DNA of 64,000 nucleotides. Source: Anaerolineae bacterium (GTDB taxonomy: Bacteria; Chloroflexota; Anaerolineae; Promineifilales; Promineifilaceae). A program made the position numbers and the translations under genes. The notes beneath the pieces were generated by a model, which ran no database searches, was not told the origin of the DNA, and saw nothing but the letters and a program-made list of their open reading frames with translations. The DNA lies in contig JAHBVI010000023.1 of NCBI GenBank assembly GCA_019637635.1, forward strand, positions 1 to 64,000, given 5' to 3'. The first letter of the stretch is position 1; each line of letters starts with the position of its first letter. This document shows, piece by piece, positions 9,013 through 17,142 of this stretch.

Positions 9013-9228
9013 TTACGGTAAAACAACTACTTCTTGGGCTTGCAAACCGTTACGGCCGGGGCCGACGGTATATTCAACAGCCTGGCCGTCTTGCAAGGTT
9101 TTGAAACCATTGCCTTGTATGGCGCTGTAATGCACGAACAAATCGTCGCCGCCCTCACTGCGCTCAATGAAGCCAAAGCCTTTGTCTTTGTTAAACCACT
9201 TGACAGTGCCAGTTTCACGCTCTGCCAT
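9013..9228 (-). CDS. csp: Cold-shock domain protein
   Basis: A 71-residue single cold-shock domain that binds single-stranded RNA/DNA and melts structure in cytoplasmic transcripts. RNP1 is KGFGFI (residues ~16-21) and RNP2 is DLFVHY (~29-34); [14 protein letters not shown] at the N-terminus is family-diagnostic. Full length for the family. Start at 9228 has GGAGG nine bases upstream; longer in-frame starts add non-homologous residues. The leader is long enough (~80 bases before the STRR) for a thermosensing 5' UTR, but I cannot show one. A strong terminator follows, then the ECF sigma gene on the same strand. Confidence 0.95.
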   Translation of the reverse strand: MAERETGTVKWFNKDKGFGFIERSEGGDDLFVHYSAIQGNGFKTLQDGQAVEYTVGPGRNGLQAQEVVVLP

Positions 9229-9366
9229 ATCAAAAAACCTCCAATTTTCAGGCAACCCATCAGGTTAACCTGCTGTGTAAATATCGGCGAGAAGGCTAAC
9301 ACAGAGCAAGGGGGTTGTCAATGCGCCCGCCGTTTTGCCCAGAGGTTGTTAAGGGAAGGGGCATTT

Positions 9367-9465
9367 GGGTAATGGGAGATTGGGAGATTGAGAGATTGAG
9401 AGATCACCTGCTCACCCCTTCACCTCTTCACCTGCTCGTCCTCTCACCCCCTCACCCCATGTCGG
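9367..9465. repeat. STRR-like tandem short repeats (GAGATT and TCACC types)
   Basis: A run of GGGAGATT/GAGAGATT units passes into CACCTGCT/CACCCCTT units, directly upstream of tyrA. The gap 9229-9480 otherwise holds the cold-shock leader only. Confidence 0.7.
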
Positions 9466-9480
9466 GTATAATCAGACGCC

Positions 9481-10353
9481 ATGCAGGTGGAACGGATTTG
9501 TATTGTGGGATTGGGGTTGATGGGCGGGTCGTTGGCGCTGGCGCTGCGGCTGGCACAGCGCACGGCCGTGCCCACCTTCCCCCTCCATCTGACCATCGTA
9601 GACACCAACCCGGATACACGGGCGGCGGCCGAGCGGTTGGCCGATGTGGTCACGGACGACCTGGCCACCGGCGTGGAAGGGGCAGAACTGGTCATTTTGG
9701 CGACGCCTGTGCGGACGATTTTGCACTGCCTGACGACGCTGCCGGGGATACGGCCGTCTGGCCTGATGGTCCTCGATCTGGGCAGCAGCAAAGCGGACAT
9801 CTGTGCGGCAATGGATAACCTGCCCGCCCCGTTTCAGGCCATTGGTGGGCACCCTATGGCCGGCAAAGAAGTAGCCGGTTTTGGCGCAGCCACGCCGGAC
9901 TTGTTTCAAGACCAGACCTTTATTCTCTGCCAGACACAGCGTACCACCCCCGAGCTAGAGGTGGTTGCTTTAGACCTGGTCAGGTGGGTGCGGGCGCAGC
10001 CGCTCTTCTTGCCGCCGGCAGTGCATGATGATATGGTGGCCGCTATCAGCCATTTGCCGTATGTAGTGGCTGTATCTTTGATGCGCACAGCGGCGGGCAT
10101 GGCCGATGACCGGCTGTGGCCGGTGAGTTCATCCGGGTTTCGAGACACGTCCCGTGTGTCTGGCACGAATCCGCAGATGATGTTGGATGTGCTGCTCACC
10201 AACCGCACGGCCGTACTCACCCAAATAGCGGCGTTTCAGGAACGGCTGACGGCCGTGACCCACCTGCTGCAATCGGCCGACGAAACAGCCCTGGCCCATT
10301 GGCTCAGCGAAACGCAACGGGCGTATCAGACGTACCGGCAGTTTAAACCGTAA
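9481..10353 (+). CDS. tyrA: Prephenate (or arogenate) dehydrogenase
   Basis: A 290-residue NAD(P)-dependent enzyme of tyrosine synthesis that oxidatively decarboxylates prephenate to 4-hydroxyphenylpyruvate (or arogenate to tyrosine). The N-terminal Rossmann motif GLGLMGGSLA is at residues ~10-19. The family-diagnostic GGHPMAGKE lies near residue 120, and the helical dimerisation domain contains ISHLPYVVA near 185-195, with the SSGFRDTSR loop after it. It has no chorismate mutase or ACT domain, so it is the monofunctional form. Choice between prephenate and arogenate cannot be made by eye. No other aromatic-pathway gene is adjacent. Its TAA stop is the first unit of a tandem repeat. Confidence 0.93.
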   Translation: MQVERICIVGLGLMGGSLALALRLAQRTAVPTFPLHLTIVDTNPDTRAAAERLADVVTDDLATGVEGAELVILATPVRTILHCLTTLPGIRPSGLMVLDLGSSKADICAAMDNLPAPFQAIGGHPMAGKEVAGFGAATPDLFQDQTFILCQTQRTTPELEVVALDLVRWVRAQPLFLPPAVHDDMVAAISHLPYVVAVSLMRTAAGMADDRLWPVSSSGFRDTSRVSGTNPQMMLDVLLTNRTAVLTQIAAFQERLTAVTHLLQSADETALAHWLSETQRAYQTYRQFKP

Positions 10354-10453
10354 TCGGTGAACCGTAAGCCGTGAACCGTAAGCCGTGAACCGAAGTCGGA
10401 TAACGGATAACGGATAACGAATTACGGATTACGAATTACGGATTACGAAAATT
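10351..10453. repeat. STRR-like tandem short repeats (CCGTAAGC / GGATAACG / GAATTACG)
   Basis: Octamer units begin at the tyrA stop codon and end a few bases before the strong AAGGAGG ribosome site of the PII-like gene. Confidence 0.75.
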
Positions 10454-10465
10454 AAGGAGGACCCC

Positions 10466-10831
10466 ATGTATCTATTAGTGATGGTATTAGACGACGCTGC
10501 GCGTCTGAGTGAGGTGCTGGCGGCCTGGACGTCGGCCGGCGTACCGGGCATCACCATTGTGGAAAGCACCGGCGTCAATCGGGTGTTGGCGCGCCAGGCG
10601 CCGGAAGTGGCCTTTGCCCGGTTTGGGCAGATATTTGGCGGTGGCCGGGTGGGGCACAACACCATCTTTTCGGTTATCCCGCAGCTAGAAATGGCCGATA
10701 AAGCGGTGGCCGCCACAGAAGCGGTGCTGGGTAAATTGAGCGAACCTCATACCGGGGTGATGTTTCTCTTGCCGGTCGTCCGTGCCTGGGGTAAATCGCT
10801 GGAGGCAGCGACGGCGGAGGGAGTCGTATGA
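10466..10831 (+). CDS. PII-like small regulatory protein
   Basis: A 121-residue protein with the ferredoxin-like layout of PII-superfamily proteins (first strand YLLVMVLDD, helix ARLSEVLAAWTSAGV, strand GITIVESTG, later HNTIFSVIPQ and a C-terminal HTGVMFLLPV strand). Residues ~45-65 (RFGQIFGGGRVGHNT) take the place of the T-loop. Such proteins usually bind small ligands or nucleotides and modulate a partner. An AAGGAGG site lies 6 bases before the ATG. It overlaps the cation exchanger by 4 bases (ATGA), so translational coupling and a functional link are likely: it may gate or sense the exchanger. It is not canonical GlnB, since the GlnB tyrosylation-loop and ATP motifs are not visible. Confidence 0.72.
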   Translation: MYLLVMVLDDAARLSEVLAAWTSAGVPGITIVESTGVNRVLARQAPEVAFARFGQIFGGGRVGHNTIFSVIPQLEMADKAVAATEAVLGKLSEPHTGVMFLLPVVRAWGKSLEAATAEGVV

Positions 10832-11823
10832 TCTGGCTGCAATTTATCCTTAGTGCGGCCGTGGTCGTAGTTGCTGCCCATTTTCTGGCGCAGTACGGCG
10901 ATATTATTGCCGTGCGCACCAAATTAGGCGGTCTGTTTGTGGGTACTGTTTTTCTGGCGGCGGCCACCTCGCTGCCGGAGATGCTGGCTTCGATCAATGC
11001 CTTTCGGGTGGGCGCGCCTGACCTGGCGGCGGGCAACTTTTTTGGCAGCAATATGGTCAATATGGCCCTGTTGGCTATCCTGGGGCTGCTCTTTTTTCGG
11101 CAGCCGTTGATGCGCCGGATCGCCATCAACCATGCGCTCACGGCCACGTTGACGATCCTGTTGATGCTGGTGGCCGTTATCGCCATTCTGGCTGATGTTG
11201 ACATAACCATTGGCTGGGTGGGATTGGACAGCCTGGTGATCATCGCCGGTTATTTTGGCGGGTTATGGGTGGTGCAACAGGGGATGCGGGGTGGGGTGGC
11301 TACGGCCGTGATGCCCGACATTGAACCCGGCCCTAACTTCCCCAGCCTGCGCCGGGGTATTATCGGGTTTGCCATTGCCACCATCGTCCTGGTTGCCGTT
11401 GTGCCCATTCTGGTAAACGCCAGCACCGGCATTGCCGAAGTGACCGGCCTGGGCGCCGGTTTTGTGGGTACGTCCCTGCTGGCGCTGGTAACATCCCTGC
11501 CGGAATTGATCGCCGCCGTGGCCGCCATGCGCATGAACGCCTTTGACCTGGCGGTGGGCAATCTGTTTGGATCAAGTGTATTTAATATGTTTGCCCTGGG
11601 GCTGGCAGATTTCGTATATTTTGACGGCTCCTTTTTGAGTGCAATTGATCCCACATTTGCCCTGGTGGGGCTGTTGGGACTATTGCTCACCAGCATGGCC
11701 CTTATGGGCACATTGGCCCGCGTGGAGCGCCGCTTCCTCTTCATAGAACTGGACAGCCTGGCGATATTGATCGTCTATTTCCTGGGCATGTATCTGTTGT
11801 TTTTGCGAGGGGTGGGCATCTAA
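10828..11823 (+). CDS. Sodium/calcium exchanger family (CaCA) membrane protein
   Basis: A 331-residue polytopic protein with about ten membrane segments and the two inverted alpha-repeats of the CaCA superfamily: FVGTVFLAAATSLPEMLAS with AGNFFGSNMVN in the first half, and FVGTSLLALVTSLPELIAA with VGNLFGSSVFN in the second. The paired TSLPE motifs supply the acidic cation-binding residues, and the GN-FGS motifs the flanking helices. It should exchange Ca2+ (or another cation) against Na+ or H+ across the plasma membrane; the ion pair cannot be assigned. It is the second gene of a two-gene operon with the PII-like protein (4-base overlap). Confidence 0.92.
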   Translation: MIWLQFILSAAVVVVAAHFLAQYGDIIAVRTKLGGLFVGTVFLAAATSLPEMLASINAFRVGAPDLAAGNFFGSNMVNMALLAILGLLFFRQPLMRRIAINHALTATLTILLMLVAVIAILADVDITIGWVGLDSLVIIAGYFGGLWVVQQGMRGGVATAVMPDIEPGPNFPSLRRGIIGFAIATIVLVAVVPILVNASTGIAEVTGLGAGFVGTSLLALVTSLPELIAAVAAMRMNAFDLAVGNLFGSSVFNMFALGLADFVYFDGSFLSAIDPTFALVGLLGLLLTSMALMGTLARVERRFLFIELDSLAILIVYFLGMYLLFLRGVGI

Positions 11824-11829
11824 ATAGCG

Positions 11830-11856
11830 GTGGGGCGATTTTCAAAATCGCCCCAC
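11830..11856. repeat. Perfect 13 bp hairpin, GGGCGATTTT family
   Basis: GTGGGGCGATTTT and its complement with a 1-base loop, 7 bases past the exchanger stop and just before the next ribosome site. Related to 16141-16170 and, more distantly, 50057-50075. There is no T-run, so it is not a standard terminator. Confidence 0.8.
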
Positions 11857-11871
11857 GAATGGAGGCACATC

Positions 11872-12627
11872 ATGTATGAAACCAATCAGTATGAAGGCAT
11901 GTTAGCCGAGACGGTGACGATGGCCGGAGCCAATGGGGACATCATCAACGCCTATTATGCCCGGCCGCTTGGCCCCGGCCCCTTTCCCGGCATGGTGGTC
12001 ATTCACCACATGCCCGGCTGGGATGAGTGGTACCGAGAGGCGACGCGCAAATTTGCCCATCATGGCTATGCCGCGATCTCGCCCAATCTCTATTACCGCG
12101 CCGGGCATGGCACGCCGGAAGACGTGGCCGCCAAAGTGCGCGCTGCCGGCGGCGTGGCCGATGCGCAGGCGGTGGGCGATATTGCCGGGGCGCTGCATTT
12201 CCTGAAGGTGCAGCCCATTTTGAACGGCAAGGTGGGCGTCTGGGGCACGTGCTCCGGTGGCCGCCATGCCTATCTGGCGGCCTGCCGCGCCCCCGGTTTT
12301 GACGCGGTGGTGGATTGTTGGGGCGGGCGGGTGGTGATGGCCGCATCTGACCTGAATGACAAATATCCGGTAGCACCTCTTGACTATACCAAAGACCTTT
12401 CCTGCCCGCTGCTGGGTATTTTTGGCGCGGATGACCACAGTCCCACGCCCGAACAGGTGGCGCTGCACGAGGCCGAACTAAAGAAACATGGCAAGGTCTA
12501 CGAATTTCATATGTACGATGGCGCGGGGCACGGTTTCTTTTATTATGACCGGCCGGCGTACCGCCAGCAGCAGGCGGTGGATGGCTGGCAGAAGATTTGG
12601 GATTTTTTGGCGAGGCATCTGGCGTGA
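11872..12627 (+). CDS. Dienelactone hydrolase family protein
   Basis: A 251-residue alpha/beta hydrolase. The nucleophile elbow is G-T-C-S-G-G with Cys ~127, as in dienelactone hydrolase, where Cys replaces the usual Ser. The acid is in FGADDHS and the histidine in GAGHGF, completing a Cys-Asp-His triad. Family members open lactone or ester rings; the real substrate here is unknown since no aromatic degradation genes are nearby. ATG 11872 follows GGAGG by 6 bases; the open frame further upstream runs into a hairpin. The TGA stop is part of the first unit (CGTGATCC) of a tandem repeat. Confidence 0.88.
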   Translation: MYETNQYEGMLAETVTMAGANGDIINAYYARPLGPGPFPGMVVIHHMPGWDEWYREATRKFAHHGYAAISPNLYYRAGHGTPEDVAAKVRAAGGVADAQAVGDIAGALHFLKVQPILNGKVGVWGTCSGGRHAYLAACRAPGFDAVVDCWGGRVVMAASDLNDKYPVAPLDYTKDLSCPLLGIFGADDHSPTPEQVALHEAELKKHGKVYEFHMYDGAGHGFFYYDRPAYRQQQAVDGWQKIWDFLARHLA

Positions 12628-12986
12628 TCCGTGGTCCGTAATCGGTAATCGGTTTACGTTTTACTTCGTACCGGAGCGAAATGTGCGCCAAAAGCGTAAA
12701 AAGATCAAAGATTACGCAGAAGCGTTAACAAAACAATATGAACTTTCTTGTGTCATTCCGAGGAGTCTTCGACGAGGAATCCCTGCCCCTTGTACAGGAG
12801 AGGGATTCCTCACTCCGAAGACTCCGTTCGGAATGACAGGTCAAGTGTTAAAGTTAAGAAGAGTTCTTTGACGATGTATTTCGCAGATGGCGGAGAAAAA
12901 TCTGCGTAATCTGCGAAATCTTTGATTATTTGGTTGTGGCTCTGCCACGTTACGATTTACGGGTCACGCATCACAGGAGAAAGACA
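12628..12986. other. Intergenic repeat-filled gap
   Basis: No gene is seen. It holds STRR-type units (12628-12665), degenerate ATTACGCAGA/ATCTGCGTA units (~12680-12720 and ~12885-12930), the long nested hairpin at 12751-12838, and the ribosome site of the DUF6295 gene. Confidence 0.65.
12751..12838. repeat. 88-base nested hairpin (TGTCATTCCGA family)
   Basis: Outer arms TGTCATTCCGA / TCGGAATGACA enclose GAGTCTTCG/CGAAGACTC and then GAGGAATCCCT/AGGGATTCCTC, a nearly continuous stem of ~30 pairs. Elements starting TGTCATTCCGAG are common dispersed repeats in several unrelated phyla (general knowledge). Confidence 0.8.
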
Positions 12987-13265
12987 GTGTGTACCATGAT
13001 TGTGCAGCAAGTAACGATTGCGGGTAGTGGGAAAGGGCGGGAAGGCTGGTTTGCGGTGAAGCAGGCTAATGTGTCTTATGATCATCCGTTTCATGCGCCA
13101 TTTGAACATGCGCTGAACATTGATTTTGTGGACGAGGCGCAAGGGCCGGGGGCGCGGGTGGCGGTGGAATTAAGCGCCGAAGCCGCCCGCGCGCTGGTGC
13201 AGACGATTCAAGCCGTGTTGGGTCAGGCGGAGGCCGGTGGGCACCTCACCGATTCAAGCGAGTAG
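12987..13265 (+). CDS. DUF6295 family protein
   Basis: A 92-residue protein starting MCTMIVQQ from GTG 12987, with AGGAGA 6 bases before it; the internal ATG at 12996 lacks a site. The conserved block GSGKGREGWF, then YDHPFHAPFEHALNIDF and GPGARVAVELS, matches what I recall of DUF6295. The cluster of histidines (YDHPFHAPFEH) suggests metal binding, but no function is known to me. The end overlaps the start region of the following glycosyltransferase by up to 29 bases, so the two are probably co-transcribed. Confidence 0.8.
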   Translation: MCTMIVQQVTIAGSGKGREGWFAVKQANVSYDHPFHAPFEHALNIDFVDEAQGPGARVAVELSAEAARALVQTIQAVLGQAEAGGHLTDSSE

Positions 13266-15555
13266 CAGGTTGCGCTGGTGGGAAATGCTCCTGCTGCTGA
13301 TGGGCTTGTTGCTATTTGCCGGGCAAGCCTTTTTTAGTTCCCCACAGAAGTCGGCGGCGTTTGATGAGCAGTACCACGTAGCCGCCGGGTATGCTTACCT
13401 GAAAACGGGCGACTTCCGCATGAGTTTGAGCCATCCACCATTGGTGAATGTACTCACGGCCGTGCCCCCCCTCTTCCGCCACGATGTCAACCTGCCACTC
13501 GACCATCCGTCTTGGGAGGCCAGGGATTATTTTCACTTTGCCGACGTGTTTTTGTGGCAGGCCCAGGCTGACCCGCAATCCATCCTGGAATGGGCGCGTT
13601 GGCCGGTGATTGCCCTGGGCACGTTGTTGGTGGCGGTGTTGTTCTGGTGGGCGCGGCAGATGGTGGGGGTGTGGGCCGGCTGGATCGCTCTGACGCTGGC
13701 GGTGTTTGACCCCAACCTGATCGCCAATTCTCGCCTGGTGACGACGGATTTGGGCGTGACCTGCTTCCTGTTTTTGACGATGTGGCGCTTGTGGTATTGG
13801 CTGGTACGGCCGTCTACACCCAACCTCTTGCTCTGCGCCCTCTTTGCCACCCTGACCATGGTTGCCAAATTTACGGGCATTATTGTGTGGCCGATGATGG
13901 TGGGGGTGGCGGTTATCTGGAGATGGGAGAAGGGAGATGGGAAGCGGCAGGCATGGTTTTTGTTTAGCCGTTTCTTGATGATGGGCGTGGCGGCCTATCT
14001 GGTTCTGTGGGCCGTTTATCGCTTTGATATGACGCCATGGCCGGGTACGGCCGTGCCGCTGCCGGCTTCCTTTTACCCTTACAGCCTGTGGCAAACGTTC
14101 CGGGCCATTGAAAGCGAGGCCAAGGTAGGCTACCTGTTTGGGGAAATCTCACGCGGCGGCTGGTGGTATTATTTCCCGGTGACGCTGGCGGTGAAGAGCA
14201 GTTTGCCCCTGTTGATCCTGGCGGTAATAGGGACGGTGCTGGCTTTTACAAACGAGGGCTGGCGTAAATCGTCCATTCTCTGGTTGCCGGTGGCCCTGTT
14301 CCTGGCGCTGGCGATGGCCGGTAATATCACCATTGGCTACCGCCACATTTTGCCGGTTGTCCCCTTCCTCATCATGCTGGCGAGTTATGCCGCAAAGTGG
14401 AAGATTCTCCGCCCCAGTTACCCAATTACCCAATTACCAATTACGCAATTTCTCATTGCCTTTCTCCTGCTGTGGCAGGCGGTGGGCACACTGCGGCTGT
14501 TCCCCCACCAGGAGGCGTTTTTTAATGAACTGGTGGGTGGGCCGGTGGGCGGCGGGCGGGTGCTGTCTGATTCCAACCTGGACTGGGGACAAGATTTACT
14601 GGCGCTGCGAGATGTAATGGCGGCGCGGGGGATTGATGAACTGTATCTGAGCTATTTTGGCACGGCCGTGCCCGAACGCTATGGCATCCGCTACCGGCCC
14701 CTGCCCGGTTATCTCCGGTTTACAGCCGGGGCGGAAGTGGACGGCTACAACCCCTACACGCCGCCGCCGGGCTGGTACGCCATCAGCCAGTCCAGCCTGC
14801 ACATGGGGCTGGTGCTGCAAAACAATGACCTGTATGCGTATTTCCGGGAGCAGACGCCGGTGGCGCGGGCCGGTTATTCCATTAACCTGTACCGGGTGGA
14901 ATATCCGGCGGACATGCCGGTGGAGCGGGTGGTGGTGACGGGTACGGCCGTGTCCGACCTGCCGCTACAAGAGCTAGAGGCGTTAGCCGTTAGCCAAAAT
15001 CCGTTATCCGAAAACCGTTTACCGATTACCGATAACGGATTACCGATTACGGCACACAGCCGTCGCCTGATTACCAAATGGACAGCCCATGACGCCACCA
15101 CCATTATTCCGTTCACCGAGCCGTTTACGCCGCCGCCGGATTTCCAACCTGTGGGCGCTGATTTTGGCGGGGTGATGACGTTGTGGGGTTACACGCCGCC
15201 GGTAATCGGGCAGGATGGGGCGCTGGCCTTGACCCTCTTCTGGCAGCAGGGTCTATCTCCCGTGCCCCTGCCGGCGCCGGCCAATGGCGCGCCGTTGGCC
15301 GCCTTTGTCCATCTGTCCGGCGCAGACCCATCGCAGATTGTGGCGCAGGTGGATGGCTGGGATACGGCCGTGTCCACCCTGGAACCCGGCGACATCATCA
15401 TCCAACGCCTCACCCTCACACCCCCGCCAGACGCGCCGCCGGGGGAGTATTTCTTGCGTGTCGGCCTCTACTCCCCTCAAACCGGCCAACGTTTTCCCCT
15501 GGCCGACGAAACGGGTGATTTTGTCACCCTCGGCCCCCTTGATTGGCAGCCTTGA
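13237..15555 (+). CDS. PMT/ArnT-like (GT39-type) membrane glycosyltransferase
   Basis: A 772-residue integral membrane protein with roughly ten N-terminal membrane segments and a soluble C-terminal domain. The first loop has FDEQYHVAAGY and LSHPPLVN, matching the Asp/Glu-bearing first loop of dolichyl-phosphate-mannose transferases and their bacterial relatives, which use polyprenyl-phosphate sugars outside the membrane. Substrate unknown. Two tandem-repeat tracts lie inside the frame: 14416-14452 (encoding SYPITQLPITQF) and 14982-15052 (encoding LSENRLPITDNGLPITAHS); both keep the frame. GTG 13237 gives the longest form; ATG 13285, immediately before the first membrane segment, is a reasonable alternative. 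Confidence 0.82.
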   Translation: MGTSPIQASSRLRWWEMLLLLMGLLLFAGQAFFSSPQKSAAFDEQYHVAAGYAYLKTGDFRMSLSHPPLVNVLTAVPPLFRHDVNLPLDHPSWEARDYFHFADVFLWQAQADPQSILEWARWPVIALGTLLVAVLFWWARQMVGVWAGWIALTLAVFDPNLIANSRLVTTDLGVTCFLFLTMWRLWYWLVRPSTPNLLLCALFATLTMVAKFTGIIVWPMMVGVAVIWRWEKGDGKRQAWFLFSRFLMMGVAAYLVLWAVYRFDMTPWPGTAVPLPASFYPYSLWQTFRAIESEAKVGYLFGEISRGGWWYYFPVTLAVKSSLPLLILAVIGTVLAFTNEGWRKSSILWLPVALFLALAMAGNITIGYRHILPVVPFLIMLASYAAKWKILRPSYPITQLPITQFLIAFLLLWQAVGTLRLFPHQEAFFNELVGGPVGGGRVLSDSNLDWGQDLLALRDVMAARGIDELYLSYFGTAVPERYGIRYRPLPGYLRFTAGAEVDGYNPYTPPPGWYAISQSSLHMGLVLQNNDLYAYFREQTPVARAGYSINLYRVEYPADMPVERVVVTGTAVSDLPLQELEALAVSQNPLSENRLPITDNGLPITAHSRRLITKWTAHDATTIIPFTEPFTPPPDFQPVGADFGGVMTLWGYTPPVIGQDGALALTLFWQQGLSPVPLPAPANGAPLAAFVHLSGADPSQIVAQVDGWDTAVSTLEPGDIIIQRLTLTPPPDAPPGEYFLRVGLYSPQTGQRFPLADETGDFVTLGPLDWQP
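14416..14452. repeat. STRR-like repeat inside a coding frame
   Basis: Units of ACCCAATT/ACCAATTACGCAATT type, as found between genes at 19629-19682, but here in frame within the glycosyltransferase, in a loop before a membrane segment. Confidence 0.7.
14982..15052. repeat. STRR-like repeat inside a coding frame
   Basis: About eight octamer units (GTTAGCC, GTTATCC, ACCGATTACCGATA) of the GGTAATCG family in frame near the start of the C-terminal soluble domain. Confidence 0.72.
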
Positions 15556-15583
15556 TAATTGTCAATTCGCCATTGACAATATC

Positions 15584-16120
15584 CTAATGCCCCGTACACC
15601 CTTCCAGATTGGCGCAGAACGTCTGGCACATTTCCGGCGTCAGGCCGGCATAGATGATGTAAAACTCATTATCGTCGCGGGCCAGGGTATAGCTGTGGGA
15701 GCAGGGTTCGATGGTGACGGATTGGATGCCTGGCCCCCGGCTGCCGGGCACACATTGTAAAAACGTCACCGGGTTCAGCAGTGCCTGGCGGTCGCCCACG
15801 GCCACAATGCCGCTATTTTGGGGGATGTTGGGGTCGCTGTAGACGCGGGCGCTGACGGCCCCCGCCTCCTGATAACAGCCCACGATGGCGCTGACGCCGG
15901 CAATGGGGCCGCCGAATTGGGGCTGCCCGGCCAGCGTGGTCATCACCCCCAATGTGGTCAGGGCGTCGGTGAAACTTTGCCCCTCGACGGTTCGATACCC
16001 ATCCAGTTCCGGCAGTAGCTCAGCTGCCGAACCGCCGCCGCCCCCCGGCAGCAGATCACAACTAACCAAAGCCAATAACAACATGCTCATCATGCAAAAT
16101 CCCAAAAATTTCATTGACAT
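15584..16120 (-). CDS. Small lipoprotein of unknown function
   Basis: A 178-residue exported protein. The N-terminus has a short hydrophobic helix ending in a lipobox (LALVSC), with Cys ~21 as predicted lipidated residue, then a glycine run (PGGGGG). The mature part has six further cysteines spaced as if in disulfides (for example CVPGSRGPG, MCQTFCANLEGC). No enzyme motif and no family recognised. ATG 16120 has AGGAG seven bases upstream. It converges on the glycosyltransferase gene with a 28-base gap. Confidence 0.78.
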   Translation of the reverse strand: MSMKFLGFCMMSMLLLALVSCDLLPGGGGGSAAELLPELDGYRTVEGQSFTDALTTLGVMTTLAGQPQFGGPIAGVSAIVGCYQEAGAVSARVYSDPNIPQNSGIVAVGDRQALLNPVTFLQCVPGSRGPGIQSVTIEPCSHSYTLARDDNEFYIIYAGLTPEMCQTFCANLEGCTGH

Positions 16121-16140
16121 CTTCTCACTCCTTCAAACAG

Positions 16141-16170
16141 TGTAGGGCGATTTTGCAAAATCGCCCTACA
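16141..16170. repeat. Perfect 14 bp hairpin, GGGCGATTTT family
   Basis: TGTAGGGCGATTTT and its complement around a 2-base loop, in the divergent gap between the lipoprotein and the hydrolase. Ten core bases per arm are shared with 11830-11856. Confidence 0.82.
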
Positions 16171-16221
16171 TATTTTCATTCATCCCTGCCTTACCTGCGC
16201 CTACGGGATAAAATTGTCACC

Positions 16222-17106
16222 ATGACAACAGACACAGGCGGTTACGAACATCATTTTATCCAGACTAACGGCATCACGCTGCACGTGGTGATGGCCGGGC
16301 CGGCCGATGGCCCCCCTATTATACTCCTGCATGGCTTTCCTGAGTTCTGGTTTGGCTGGCGTAGGCAAATTCCGGCGCTGGCGCAGCAGGGCTTCCGGGT
16401 GATTGTGCCCGATCAGCGCGGTTATAACCTGAGCGACAAACCACGCGGTGTGGCCGCTTACCACCTGGACGAACTGGCAAGGGACGTGGTTGGGTTGATG
16501 GATGCCCTGGGCTACCAGGATGTGTATCTGGTGGGGCATGATTGGGGGGCGGTGGTGGGTTGGTGGCTGGCTGTTCACTTCCCGCGGCGGCTGCGTAAAC
16601 TGGCAATTCTGAATGTGCCTTTCCCGACGGTGGCGGTGGACGCCATACGAGGGGGGAACAAAACGCAGCAGCGCAAAAGCTGGTATGTGCTGGCTTTTCA
16701 GCTTCCCTGGCTGGCAGAACGGGGTTTTCAGCAGCAAAATGTGGGCGAGGGGCGCAACATCCTGCTGCGTACCAGCCACAAAGCTACGTTTTCTCCGGCG
16801 GAACTGGGGGTTTATGAACATGCCTGGCAGAAACCGGGGGCGGTGACGGCTATGCTGAACTGGTATCGGGCCAATCTGCGCCTGTTCCTGACGATGCCCT
16901 CCCCGCCGCCGGGTTCTATCCAGACGCCGACGTTGATGCTGTGGGGGGAACAAGACCGGGCCTTGGGCAAGGAGTTAGCGCAGCCGAGTATTGAGATGTG
17001 TGCCAACGGCCGTCTCCACTTCTTCCCGGACGCCTCTCACTGGGTGCAGCACGATGAGGCGGAGGCGGTGAATCGGGAGCTGGCAGTTTTTTTTAGGGGA
17101 GATTAG
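16222..17106 (+). CDS. Alpha/beta hydrolase, epoxide-hydrolase-like
   Basis: A 294-residue hydrolase. HGFPE (oxyanion region, residues ~34-38) and the elbow GHDWGA with Asp ~107 as nucleophile point to the epoxide hydrolase/haloalkane dehalogenase group. GEQDRAL carries the acid and DASHWVQ the histidine. The Asp nucleophile and HGFPE favour epoxide hydrolase over esterase. Cytoplasmic. ATG 16222 precedes the conserved domain directly; the upstream extension runs through the hairpin at 16141-16170. The protein ends in FFRGD, whose last codons and stop come from a GAGATTAG repeat unit shared with the convergent methyltransferase gene. Confidence 0.88.
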   Translation: MTTDTGGYEHHFIQTNGITLHVVMAGPADGPPIILLHGFPEFWFGWRRQIPALAQQGFRVIVPDQRGYNLSDKPRGVAAYHLDELARDVVGLMDALGYQDVYLVGHDWGAVVGWWLAVHFPRRLRKLAILNVPFPTVAVDAIRGGNKTQQRKSWYVLAFQLPWLAERGFQQQNVGEGRNILLRTSHKATFSPAELGVYEHAWQKPGAVTAMLNWYRANLRLFLTMPSPPPGSIQTPTLMLWGEQDRALGKELAQPSIEMCANGRLHFFPDASHWVQHDEAEAVNRELAVFFRGD

Positions 17107-17142
17107 AGATCGGAGATTGGAGATTACCCAATCTCTCAATAC
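17101..17142. repeat. STRR-like tandem repeat bridging two convergent genes
   Basis: GAGATT-type units, forward and inverted. They supply the TAG stop of the hydrolase (17104-17106) and the TGA stop of the minus-strand methyltransferase (17136-17138). Confidence 0.75.
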
